Part shown: piece by piece, positions 1-5,590 of the stretch
How the letters are laid out: each line of letters starts with the position of its first letter
Numbering within the stretch: position 1 is the stretch's first letter
Assembly: GCA_029858925.1 (NCBI GenBank)
Contig: JAOUEB010000112.1
Span: 1-5,590 of the forward strand
Length of the DNA: 5,590 nucleotides
DNA from: Nitrospira sp.
GTDB lineage: Bacteria; Nitrospirota; Nitrospiria; Nitrospirales; Nitrospiraceae
Direction: 5' to 3'
The notes under the pieces: model-generated
Seen by the model: the letters and a program-made list of their open reading frames with translations, nothing else
The model's database searches: none
What the model was told of the DNA's origin: nothing
Made by a program: the position numbers and the translations under genes

Positions 1-50
1 CAAGATTCCTGCAAATCCGTAGCAGGCACACTCCTCTGTTTTGACAACAT
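1..50 (-). CDS. Possible start of an unidentified gene, cut by the left edge
   Basis: On the minus strand an ATG at 50-48 opens a frame that stays free of stops to the window edge (16 codons, beginning MLSKQRSVPATDLQES). A GGAGG Shine-Dalgarno-like sequence lies 7 bases upstream, at 62-58, which is good spacing. If real, the gene would follow the transglycosylase gene in the same direction after a gap of about 230 bases. Sixteen residues are too few to recognise a family, and no product is proposed. The GGAGG is also part of a short perfect inverted repeat (52-64), so the match could be chance. Confidence 0.25.
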   Translation of the reverse strand, partial: MLSKQRSVPATDLQES

Positions 51-282
51 CGTGGAGCCTCCACCGCGCACTTGCCCTAGGCGCGCAGAGGCGCGTGGGA
101 AGAACGCATTCATCCACGCATGTTAACCAATCGAGTAAAAAGCCCCTCTTGCCGTCAAGCGTGTCACCGCAGCCGATCAGCGGGCACATCAGAATATTTT
201 GTGATGAATGCGATGGTTGGAGCGGCGCACGTGCAGTCCAACGCACATGTATGCGCTCTAGGCTTTTTCCAGAATGTCAGGC
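51..282. other. Intergenic stretch with no recognised gene
   Basis: I find no convincing coding region here. The 81-codon plus-strand frame from base 41 has no ribosome binding site, no recognisable motif and a composition rich in Ser, Arg and Cys, as expected of a chance frame. There is no tRNA-like cloverleaf and no T-loop consensus. Short symmetric sequences occur: a perfect GCACGTGC at 227-234, and an imperfect GC-rich stem pairing 61-69 with 91-98 with one bulged base. None is followed by a run of T, so I cannot point to a clear intrinsic terminator for the transglycosylase gene that ends at 283. Confidence 0.5.
52..64. repeat. Short perfect inverted repeat (GTGGAG-C-CTCCAC)
   Basis: Two 6-base arms flank a single central base. 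The repeat covers the candidate Shine-Dalgarno sequence of the possible minus-strand gene starting at base 50. It could be an operator or a small hairpin limiting ribosome access, or a coincidence. It lacks a T-tract, so it is not a terminator. Confidence 0.3.
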
Positions 283-1590
283 CTAACGGCCGATCTTAAG
301 GAACTCACCGGTCTTGATGAGGGGACTAGAAAGGTTGTTTTGCGCTTTGAGAGTTTTTAAGGGGATACGGAGTCGTTTCGAGACCTTTTCCAAGGTGTCT
401 CCCGCGCGAACACGATACCATTGCGAAGAATCTTTTTTGGCGTACTGAGATCGTTTTACCATGAGGGGAGCAAACTTGTATGTGGGGATCCGGTCAAGCA
501 CCGACATGACTTTCGTGCTGGTCCCAACGGGAACTTTGAGGTGATACGCGGATTCATTCGGGGGCGTTGCATCGCGACGCAACTCAGGATTCAACAGCCG
601 AAGCTCTTCATACGAAATACCGGTCGCGTTGGCAATCGCCCGGAAATGCATCGCGCGGTCCACGACGACTTCTTCAAATTGGTGTGGAGGCGCAGAGTCT
701 TGGCTGAATCCATATTGATCGAGATTCCGCGCAATGACGGTGGCTGCCATGATTCGAGGCACGTACTGTTTGGTTTCCCTGCGGATCAACTTGGTTTTTG
801 AAATATCCAAAAAGGTCTCGGCCTGTGCTTTCCGCAGGGCGCGCATCACTTTGCCCTCGCCGGCATTGTAGGCTGCCATCGCTAATGGCCATGTTCCGAA
901 CAAATCGTACAAATCTCTGAGGTATCGGGCTGCGGCCACGGTCGATTTAATCGGGTCTCGTCGCTCATCGACATAATGGTCAATGCGAAGCCCGTAGGCC
1001 TTTCCAGTTCCCTGCATGAACTGCCAAGGACCTGTGGCTTTGGCCCGCGAGTAGGCATAGGGGTTGAACCCACTCTCAACCAGCGACAAATTGACTAAGT
1101 CGCTTGGAAGGTCAAACTCGGCAAATATGGTTTCGACCAGCGGGCGATAGCGGCTGAGCCGCGTGAGCCATTGCTCGAACCGGCCTCTAATCGATGTATT
1201 GAAGAAGCGGATGTGGCTTTCTACTGCAGGGTCAACTACGATTGGAATGTTATAGGTTGTCACAGTTGAATCCGCCGCTGCACCAGGCGTCTCGGAAGTT
1301 TCGGCCGAGAGGCCGGCATTGCTTGCTGCAGCGGGAGGTGCGACAGTTCCGCCGGTATTCTTATCAGTGGATTCTCCGGTCGATTCAAGATCAGGAGGAG
1401 CGCTGGTCAGTTCTGGCTCCAACGGTACGAGGTTTGAATCAATGTCTTCTTCCTGGGGAGGCGCCTGCGCGTCGGATTCTATGGAGGTAATCTCGGCAAG
1501 ACTTACAGGCGGAGATAATACAGAAAGAGGGATCGCAAGACAGAAAACACCCACTACCAGTATGTCTGTGGTTCGAAGGCTGGACGTCAT
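283..1590 (-). CDS. Secreted MltD-like lytic murein transglycosylase with LysM domain
   Basis: This is a periplasmic enzyme that cleaves the MurNAc-GlcNAc bond of peptidoglycan with formation of 1,6-anhydroMurNAc, used in wall remodelling and turnover. The 435-residue product starts with an export signal: a basic N-terminus, a hydrophobic stretch at about 9-26 and likely cleavage after Ser-Leu-Ala at 30-32. Cys17 does not sit in a lipobox, so a soluble rather than lipoprotein form is likely, unlike E. coli MltD. Residues 41-110 are a low-complexity Pro/Glu/Ser/Ala/Thr linker. The SLT catalytic domain follows (about 145-290), with the catalytic Glu172 in LVESGFNPYAYS, ATGPWQFM at 185-192 and AYNAG at 240-244. 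Residues 305-357 resemble a degenerate LysM, and 391-433 form a clear LysM (YRVRAGDTL, then QNNL). I start at 1590 because GAGG lies 9 bases upstream and the signal peptide begins there. The frame extends to a GTG at 1656, but that extension overlaps a promoter and lacks an SD. Confidence 0.9.
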   Translation of the reverse strand: MTSSLRTTDILVVGVFCLAIPLSVLSPPVSLAEITSIESDAQAPPQEEDIDSNLVPLEPELTSAPPDLESTGESTDKNTGGTVAPPAAASNAGLSAETSETPGAAADSTVTTYNIPIVVDPAVESHIRFFNTSIRGRFEQWLTRLSRYRPLVETIFAEFDLPSDLVNLSLVESGFNPYAYSRAKATGPWQFMQGTGKAYGLRIDHYVDERRDPIKSTVAAARYLRDLYDLFGTWPLAMAAYNAGEGKVMRALRKAQAETFLDISKTKLIRRETKQYVPRIMAATVIARNLDQYGFSQDSAPPHQFEEVVVDRAMHFRAIANATGISYEELRLLNPELRRDATPPNESAYHLKVPVGTSTKVMSVLDRIPTYKFAPLMVKRSQYAKKDSSQWYRVRAGDTLEKVSKRLRIPLKTLKAQNNLSSPLIKTGEFLKIGR

Positions 1591-1599
1591 CAAAATGTG

Positions 1600-1603
1600 C
1601 CTC
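1600..1603 (-). promoter_or_regulatory. Ribosome binding site deciding the transglycosylase start
   Basis: GAGG on the minus strand ends 9 bases before the ATG at 1590-1588. No comparable SD precedes the upstream in-frame GTG (1656) or ATG (1653), so this site favours the shorter protein that begins directly with the signal peptide. Confidence 0.6.
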
Positions 1604-1634
1604 GTCGTGAAAATTGGGATTGCTGAATGGAGGT

Positions 1635-1663
1635 AGACTATCGGGCTCCCCATCACTTGTCAA
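1635..1663 (-). promoter_or_regulatory. Sigma70-like promoter for the lytic transglycosylase gene
   Basis: Reading leftward, a perfect TTGACA (-35, 1663-1658) is followed by a 17-base spacer and TAGTCT (-10, 1640-1635). The -10 keeps the first T, the A and the last T of TATAAT. Transcription would begin near 1628, giving a leader of roughly 38 bases before the ATG at 1590 with the GAGG inside it. The promoter lies within the longer GTG-initiated frame, which argues that the longer start is not used. Assigned by eye from consensus only. Confidence 0.5.
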
Positions 1664-1722
1664 GGAATTGAAGCAGGAGTGAAGACCCTCTTTGGTGTCA
1701 TGCGATCTGCGCCTGCTCCCGA

Positions 1723-1807
1723 TTGTGTGCTGACGTTTCGAGTGCGGAGCCGGCTTGATTTAAAGCAAAAAGTCCTGAAAACATCATCGGTTGTGTGGGC
1801 TGATTTC
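1723..1807 (+). repeat. Imperfect 17-base direct repeat upstream of the aminotransferase promoter
   Basis: Copy 1 (1723-1739) and copy 2 (1791-1807) both begin TTGTGTG and share CTGA and a final TTTC. Each carries a different 2-base insertion: CG after CTGA in copy 1, and GG before CTGA in copy 2. The copies start 68 bases apart, and copy 2 ends directly against the -35 box at 1808. That position fits a binding site for a regulator of the rightward unit, but two imperfect copies could also arise by chance. Confidence 0.3.
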
Positions 1808-1837
1808 TTGACAGTTTCCCATTGCAAATGGTAGCGT
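1808..1837 (+). promoter_or_regulatory. Sigma70-like promoter for the aminotransferase-serA-hisZ unit
   Basis: A perfect TTGACA (1808-1813) is followed after 18 bases by TAGCGT (1832-1837), which keeps the first T, the A and the last T of the -10 consensus. The predicted start of transcription is near 1844, leaving a leader of about 49 bases before the ATG at 1893. The spacer holds a small inverted repeat, CCATT-gca-AATGG (1819-1831). No leader peptide, T-box or attenuator is visible in the short leader, so any control is probably at initiation. Assigned by eye from consensus. Confidence 0.5.
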
Positions 1838-1877
1838 ACCGCCTCTTTTTCAAGTTGCGCCCCACCGGCTTTCATCG

Positions 1878-1884
1878 AAGGAGG
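1878..1884 (+). promoter_or_regulatory. Strong Shine-Dalgarno for the aminotransferase
   Basis: AAGGAGG, a near-perfect anti-SD match, ends 8 bases before the ATG at 1893. It fixes that start. Between the SD and the gene, and running into the start codon, is a perfect 10-base palindrome (ATTGATCAAT, 1885-1894). Confidence 0.85.
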
Positions 1885-1892
1885 ATTGATCA

Positions 1893-3035
1893 ATGTTGAA
1901 GCGGTATCTCTTGGCTCCCGGCCCAACGCCTGTGCCTCCGGAAGTTCTTCTCGCGATGGCCCGGCCCATGATCCATCATCGAGCGCCGGAATTCGACCCG
2001 ATCTTTGCCGAAGTCCGGGAAGGACTGAAGTGGTTGTTTCAAACTCGCGGCGACGTTTTGATGCTGGCTTCGTCCGGCACAGGTGGGATGGAAGGCTCCG
2101 TCTCCAATTTTCTGTCACCCGGTGACAAGGCGTTATATGTAAATGCTGGAAAGTTCGGAGAGCGATGGGGCAAGCTCTGCAAGACATTCGGCGTACAGCC
2201 GACTGAATTGAAGGTGGAGTGGGGCCGTGCCATCGATCCACAGCAAGTAGCTGATGCGCTCAAGAAAGATCCCTCCATTAAAGCAGTCTATGTGCAGGCG
2301 AGCGAGACCTCGACCGGTGTCTCTCACGATGTTAAGGCCTTGGGGGAAATCGTCAAGGGGCATGAGGGAACGATCCTGGTGGTTGATGCCATCACCGCGC
2401 TCGGAGTGTTTGATATCAAGACCGATGCATGGGGGCTTGATGTGGTCATCACCGGCTCGCAGAAGGCCCTGATGCTGCCGCCCGGTATGGCGTTCGTGAG
2501 TGTGAGTGACAAGGCCTGGGCATTGGCAGATAAAGCGAAAAACTCCGCCTTCTATTTCAATTTCAAGAAGGAGCGTGAGAATCAGGCCAAAAACCAAACC
2601 CTCTTTACTCCGACCGTTTCGCTGATCATCGGCCTGCAGGAAGTTTTCAAGATTATGAAAGCGGAAGGGCTGGAACAGATGTTTGCGCGGCAGGGCCGGT
2701 TGGCCGAGGCAATGCGAGAGGGCATCAAGGCAGCCGGCTTGGCACTGTTTCCCAAGGAGTCGCCCAGTGATGCCTTGACGGCGGTCTGTGCGCCGGATGG
2801 GGTGGATGGGCAGGCAATCTACAAGAATCTTAGGGTCCAGTACGGCATGACGGCTGCGGGCGGACAGGATCATCTCAAAGGGAAAATCTTCCGCCTATCG
2901 CATATGGGCTACGCAGACACGTTCGATGTCATTGCCGCTTTGGCTGCCACTGAAATGGTCTTGAAGGGGCTCGGCCATCCGGTCAAACTGGGCAGTGGCG
3001 TCGGAAAAGCGCAAGAAATCTTGATGGCGAAGTAA
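1893..3035 (+). CDS. Class V PLP aminotransferase, alanine/serine-glyoxylate type
   Basis: This is a cytoplasmic pyridoxal-phosphate enzyme of the alanine-glyoxylate / serine-pyruvate aminotransferase family, 380 residues, a usual length for it. The N-terminus carries the family signature LLAPGPTPVPP (6-16). SSGTGGME (60-67) is the phosphate-binding turn, Asp165 in VVDAIT should bind the PLP ring nitrogen, Lys191 in GSQKAL should form the Schiff base, and Arg334 in FRLSHMG should bind the substrate carboxylate. The C-terminal LGSGVGKAQEIL (366-377) is also typical. The frame is intact with a strong SD. The gene is first in a unit with serA, 17 bases upstream of it. The substrate cannot be read from sequence. 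Context suggests 3-phosphohydroxypyruvate to phosphoserine (the SerC step), as known for a Methanocaldococcus class V enzyme. Alanine- or serine-glyoxylate exchange remains possible. The family call is firm; the substrate is inference. Confidence 0.93.
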   Translation: MLKRYLLAPGPTPVPPEVLLAMARPMIHHRAPEFDPIFAEVREGLKWLFQTRGDVLMLASSGTGGMEGSVSNFLSPGDKALYVNAGKFGERWGKLCKTFGVQPTELKVEWGRAIDPQQVADALKKDPSIKAVYVQASETSTGVSHDVKALGEIVKGHEGTILVVDAITALGVFDIKTDAWGLDVVITGSQKALMLPPGMAFVSVSDKAWALADKAKNSAFYFNFKKERENQAKNQTLFTPTVSLIIGLQEVFKIMKAEGLEQMFARQGRLAEAMREGIKAAGLALFPKESPSDALTAVCAPDGVDGQAIYKNLRVQYGMTAAGGQDHLKGKIFRLSHMGYADTFDVIAALAATEMVLKGLGHPVKLGSGVGKAQEILMAK

Positions 3036-3041
3036 CCAGAC

Positions 3042-3045
3042 GAGG
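3042..3045 (+). promoter_or_regulatory. Ribosome binding site deciding the serA start
   Basis: GAGG ends 7 bases before the ATG at 3053. A second in-frame ATG at 3068 (MKILISD, where many SerA proteins begin) has only a weak purine stretch in front of it. The 3053 start, which adds five residues, is therefore preferred. Confidence 0.6.
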
Positions 3046-3052
3046 CATCCGA

Positions 3053-4651
3053 ATGAGCGCAGAAAGAATGAAAATTCTGATCAGTGACAGTCTGTCGAAG
3101 CAAGGCATAGAGCTGCTTGAAAAGGCCGGATTTACCGTGGTGGTGAAATCCAAAATGCCGAAAGAGGAGCTGTACCGGGAAATCAAAGACGTCGACGGAC
3201 TGATCGTGCGCTCCGGCACGAAAGTCACGGCGGAACTGATTGCTGCCGCTGAAAAGCTCAAGGTCGTCGGCCGGGCCGGATCCGGACTGGACAACGTCGA
3301 TACCCCTGCGGCCACTCGCCGCGGCATCGTGGTGATGAATACGCCGGGCGGCAACACCGTGACCACCGCCGAACATACCATGTCGATGATCTGCGCGATG
3401 AGCCGCCGCATTCCCCAGGCCACCGCGTCAGTGAAAGCCGGCAAATGGGAAAAGGACAAGTTCATGGGTGTCGAGCTGTACAACAAAGTACTCGGCATCA
3501 TCGGTGCCGGACAAATCGGCAGTCATTTGACCAAGCTGGCTCACGGGATCGGCATGAGCGTGATCGCCTTTGACCCCTATCTGGCTCCTGAGCAGGCCGA
3601 GAGGATGGGGGTGAGGATGGTTGGGCTGGATGATTTATTCAAGCAAGCCGACATCATTTCCGTGCATACGCCGCTCACGCCGGAGACCAAGGGCATCGTC
3701 AACACCCAAGCCATTGCCACGATGAAGCCTGGTGTGATGATTGTGAATTGCGCCCGCGGTGGAATCATCAATGAAGTAGATTTGTGCGAGGCACTGAAGA
3801 CAAAACGGGTGGCTGCGGCGGCGTTCGACGTATTCGAAGAAGAGCCGGTTAAGGCAGACAATCCGCTGTTGGCGCTCGACAATTTTATTTGCACCCCTCA
3901 TATCGGCGCGCAGACGACCGAGGCGCAAGAAAACGTCGCCATTGGAATAGCGGAACAAATCGTCGACTATTTCACGAGGGGTGTGGCAAAGGGTGCCGTC
4001 AACATCCCCTCCGTTCCCCCTGAGCTGCTGTCTCGCCTGCAACCGTTTCTCACGCTCGCGGAAAAGCTGGGCTCGCTGCAAACGCAATTGTCCCAAGGTG
4101 GGATCGAGCGGATCACCGTCGAATATAGCGGAGAGGTCGCAGGCTTATCGGTGGCGTCCTTGACGATCGCCGTGTTGAAGGGTCTGCTCGCGCCGATTCT
4201 GCAGCATCCCGTCAATTATGTGAATGCTCCGATCGTGGCCAAGGAGCGCGGCATTGAAGTCAAAGAGATCAAGATCTCCGATGCCGGAGACTTTACGAGC
4301 CTCATTCGGGTACGGGTCGAGGCCGGTAAGGCTTCGCATCAAGTGGCCGGCACGCTCTATCATAAGAAAGAGTCACGGGTCGTCGAGATCGATCAGTTTA
4401 AAGTGGAAATGGTGCCGGAAGGCCATCTGCTGTTTATCCATAATATGGATCGCCCGGGCGTCATCGGCACGATCGGGAAAGTGCTGGGAGACAACGGCAT
4501 CAATATCGTGCGGATGCAGTGCGCGCTGGAAAAACGCGGTGGAGACGCATTGTTGATCATCGGCTCCGATACAGCGTTCCCGTCCGGCGTTTTGGACCAA
4601 ATCAAATCCAGTTCCAATATTTTGTCGGTCAAAGTTGCAAACCTCTCCTGA
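3053..4651 (+). CDS. serA: D-3-phosphoglycerate dehydrogenase, long form with ASB and ACT domains
   Basis: This enzyme oxidises 3-phosphoglycerate to 3-phosphohydroxypyruvate with NAD+, the first step of the phosphorylated serine pathway in the cytoplasm. The 532 residues match the long (type I) form. A split substrate-binding domain (about 6-105 and 288-320) encloses the nucleotide-binding domain. The latter has GAGQIG at 151-156 and Asp174 at the end of the next strand, a position expected to hold the NAD ribose. The catalytic residues of the D-2-hydroxyacid dehydrogenase family are present: Arg235 in NCARGG, Glu264 in FEEEP and His283 in TPHIGA. RAGSGLDNVD (74-83) is the usual active-site loop. 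An intervening ASB domain (about 320-450) and a C-terminal ACT domain (about 458-532, MDRPGVIGTIGKVL) follow. ACT domains commonly bind serine for feedback inhibition. ASB plus ACT makes a simple hydroxypyruvate or glyoxylate reductase unlikely. The gene lies between the aminotransferase and hisZ with no terminator on either side. Confidence 0.97.
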   Translation: MSAERMKILISDSLSKQGIELLEKAGFTVVVKSKMPKEELYREIKDVDGLIVRSGTKVTAELIAAAEKLKVVGRAGSGLDNVDTPAATRRGIVVMNTPGGNTVTTAEHTMSMICAMSRRIPQATASVKAGKWEKDKFMGVELYNKVLGIIGAGQIGSHLTKLAHGIGMSVIAFDPYLAPEQAERMGVRMVGLDDLFKQADIISVHTPLTPETKGIVNTQAIATMKPGVMIVNCARGGIINEVDLCEALKTKRVAAAAFDVFEEEPVKADNPLLALDNFICTPHIGAQTTEAQENVAIGIAEQIVDYFTRGVAKGAVNIPSVPPELLSRLQPFLTLAEKLGSLQTQLSQGGIERITVEYSGEVAGLSVASLTIAVLKGLLAPILQHPVNYVNAPIVAKERGIEVKEIKISDAGDFTSLIRVRVEAGKASHQVAGTLYHKKESRVVEIDQFKVEMVPEGHLLFIHNMDRPGVIGTIGKVLGDNGINIVRMQCALEKRGGDALLIIGSDTAFPSGVLDQIKSSSNILSVKVANLS

Positions 4652-4668
4652 TTTTAGACAATACCAGT

Positions 4669-4671
4669 AGG
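4669..4671 (+). promoter_or_regulatory. Weak ribosome binding site of hisZ
   Basis: The only SD-like sequence before the ATG at 4677 is AGG, 5 bases upstream, inside AGTAGG. It is clearly weaker than the sites before the aminotransferase and serA, so hisZ may be translated less efficiently or by ribosomes arriving from serA, which stops 25 bases upstream. Confidence 0.4.
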
Positions 4672-4676
4672 TTGCT

Positions 4677-5590
4677 ATGGCTGCTGCTCCACCGACGCAC
4701 AGCGTTCTTTCGGGGCAAAGTCAGCCGCTGAGAGAACGGTCTCTCGTTCCAGCAGGGATGGCAACGATCCTTCCCGAAGCTGCGCGACGCTTCCGGAAAA
4801 TCGAGACCCTGTTGATTGAATCGCTGGCCGTCCATGGCTACGACGAGATCATCTTGCCGACATTCGAGTATTTGGATGTCTTGGCACCAGGTCTCGAGCC
4901 CGAGCTCATTGAGAAATGCTACAAAATTCCTGATCGAATGACGGGCCGCATTCTCCTTCTTCGCCCGGATGCCACCGCACAGATTGCCCGCACCGTAGCC
5001 ATGGGCATGATGGGCGCCCGCACGCCGTTGCGATTGTCCTATCGCACGACGGTATTCCGTCATGAGCCCGAGCATGCCGGCCGAGATCGTGAAATATTCC
5101 AAGTCGGGGCGGAGCTTATTGGGGTGGATGATCCCGCATCGGATCGGGAGATCATTTCGCTCTTGATCGAATCTCTGCAACGGATCGGTCTGAGGTCGTT
5201 TAAAGTCTCAATCGGGCATGTCGGATTTATCAAGCGGTTGCTGACTCGCGCCGGCCTGTCGGAAGAAGGGAAGAAACGGGCCGAGCAAGCGGTTGTCCGC
5301 AAAGACCTTCCCAAACTTCAGGAAATACTTGGGCAAGAGCGAATCTCAGAGCGCTTCGGACGAATCATACTGGAAGCCCCGGAGCTTTCCGGCAACGCGG
5401 AGATTATTTCGAGGGCGCGCGAGCTGGCCGGGAAGGACACCGTTCTCATCCAGTCGCTCGATCGGTTAGCCAAGGTCTATCGATTGCTTTGCGATGCAGG
5501 CCATCAGAAATCACTGTTTCTGGATTTGGGAGAATTTAGAGGGTTCGACTATTACGATGGCATCGTGTTCGACGTGTTTGCCGAGGGAAT
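4677..5590 (+). CDS. hisZ: ATP phosphoribosyltransferase regulatory subunit, cut by the right edge
   Basis: HisZ is a histidyl-tRNA synthetase-like protein with no charging activity. It binds short-form HisG to make the active ATP phosphoribosyltransferase, the first histidine enzyme, and mediates histidine feedback. The window holds 304 codons; with a usual family length of about 380-430 the C-terminus is missing. Visible marks are SLVPAGMATILPEAA (22-36), in the place of the synthetase KGTxDxLP region; RPDATAQIAR (96-105); a class II motif-2-like segment (about 119-149) with FRHE and GRDREIFQVGAELIG; and RGFDYYDGIVFDVF (288-301), the histidine-binding loop. The N-terminal region and GVDDPASDREI after motif 2 favour HisZ over HisS. 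The ATG at 4677 is preferred because the next in-frame ATG (codon 28) would remove the conserved N-terminal motif. HisG is not in the window. HisS remains a minor alternative until motif 3 is seen. Confidence 0.88.
   Translation, partial: MAAAPPTHSVLSGQSQPLRERSLVPAGMATILPEAARRFRKIETLLIESLAVHGYDEIILPTFEYLDVLAPGLEPELIEKCYKIPDRMTGRILLLRPDATAQIARTVAMGMMGARTPLRLSYRTTVFRHEPEHAGRDREIFQVGAELIGVDDPASDREIISLLIESLQRIGLRSFKVSIGHVGFIKRLLTRAGLSEEGKKRAEQAVVRKDLPKLQEILGQERISERFGRIILEAPELSGNAEIISRARELAGKDTVLIQSLDRLAKVYRLLCDAGHQKSLFLDLGEFRGFDYYDGIVFDVFAEG

Larger units (their letters stand above)
1591..1892. other. Divergent intergenic control region
   Basis: This 302-base stretch separates the leftward transglycosylase gene from the rightward aminotransferase-serA-hisZ unit. 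It holds the two opposed promoters, both ribosome binding sites, an AT-rich segment at about 1756-1790, an imperfect 17-base direct repeat and a small inverted repeat. The long minus-strand frame that runs through it (down from 2241) is a shadow of the aminotransferase gene: it is Arg/Ser/Pro-rich, has no SD and matches no family I know. I see no RNA gene or riboswitch here. Confidence 0.6.

Noticed and set aside
8..26. CCTGC...GCAGG inverted repeat near the left edge
   Set aside because: Only 5-base arms with a 9-base loop and no T-tract; too weak to call a terminator or operator.
139..160. A minus-strand stretch containing TTGACG and AGAGGGGCTTTTT, considered as a promoter or a terminator
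   Set aside because: No acceptable -10 lies at 16-18 bases, and the G/T-rich stretch has no complementary upstream arm to form a terminator stem.
41..286. An 81-codon plus-strand frame in the left intergenic region
   Set aside because: No SD precedes it, the composition is not protein-like, and it runs into the convergent end of the transglycosylase gene without a recognisable motif.
1660..2241. A 193-codon minus-strand open frame spanning the intergenic region and the start of the aminotransferase gene
   Set aside because: It overlaps a well-supported gene on the other strand, has no Shine-Dalgarno, and its Arg/Ser/Pro-rich composition is typical of an antisense shadow.
2133..2873. A 246-codon minus-strand open frame inside the aminotransferase gene
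   Set aside because: It lies fully antisense to a gene with all catalytic motifs, and the translation shows no recognisable domain. It is a shadow.
2909..3501. Long minus-strand frames across the aminotransferase-serA junction
   Set aside because: They are antisense to conserved coding sequence on both sides, with His/Gly/Ser-rich composition and no motifs.
3053..4651. Reading the dehydrogenase as a hydroxypyruvate or glyoxylate reductase that would pair with a serine-glyoxylate aminotransferase
   Set aside because: The extra ASB and ACT domains and the 532-residue length fit phosphoglycerate dehydrogenase; reductases of that kind are about 310-330 residues without these domains.
4629..5180. 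A 183-codon minus-strand open frame opposite the start of hisZ
   Set aside because: The plus strand here encodes a protein with clear HisZ motifs; the antisense translation shows none.

Overview
The window looks like chromosomal housekeeping DNA from a moderately GC-rich Gram-negative-type bacterium. The best guess is a Nitrospira-like member of the Nitrospirota. That guess rests on the general look of the SerA and HisZ proteins and on the gene order, not on any search. I see no insertion sequence, phage gene, CRISPR array, rRNA or tRNA.

Layout, left to right. Bases 1-282 hold no gene I recognise. At most, a minus-strand gene begins at about base 50 and leaves the window. Bases 283-1590 (minus) encode a secreted MltD-type lytic transglycosylase with a C-terminal LysM domain. 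Bases 1591-1892 form a divergent control region with one sigma70-like promoter facing each way. From 1893 to the right edge three plus-strand genes follow closely: a class V PLP aminotransferase (1893-3035), D-3-phosphoglycerate dehydrogenase serA (3053-4651) and the ATP phosphoribosyltransferase regulatory subunit hisZ (4677 to beyond 5590). The gaps are only 17 and 25 bases, with no terminator visible, so these three are probably one transcription unit.

How the genes work together. SerA makes 3-phosphohydroxypyruvate, the first committed intermediate of serine synthesis. The aminotransferase beside it is of the alanine/serine-glyoxylate type, which is the right chemistry for the next step. 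It may therefore replace a canonical SerC, although glyoxylate-linked transamination is equally compatible with the family. HisZ would pair with a short-form HisG, encoded outside the window, to start histidine synthesis. The rightward unit is thus an amino-acid biosynthesis operon. The leftward gene is an unrelated cell-wall enzyme that only shares the intergenic region.

No new system is evident. The points most worth checking are the function of the aminotransferase, the divergent promoter region with its imperfect 17-base direct repeat and start-codon palindrome, and the possible truncated gene at the left edge.
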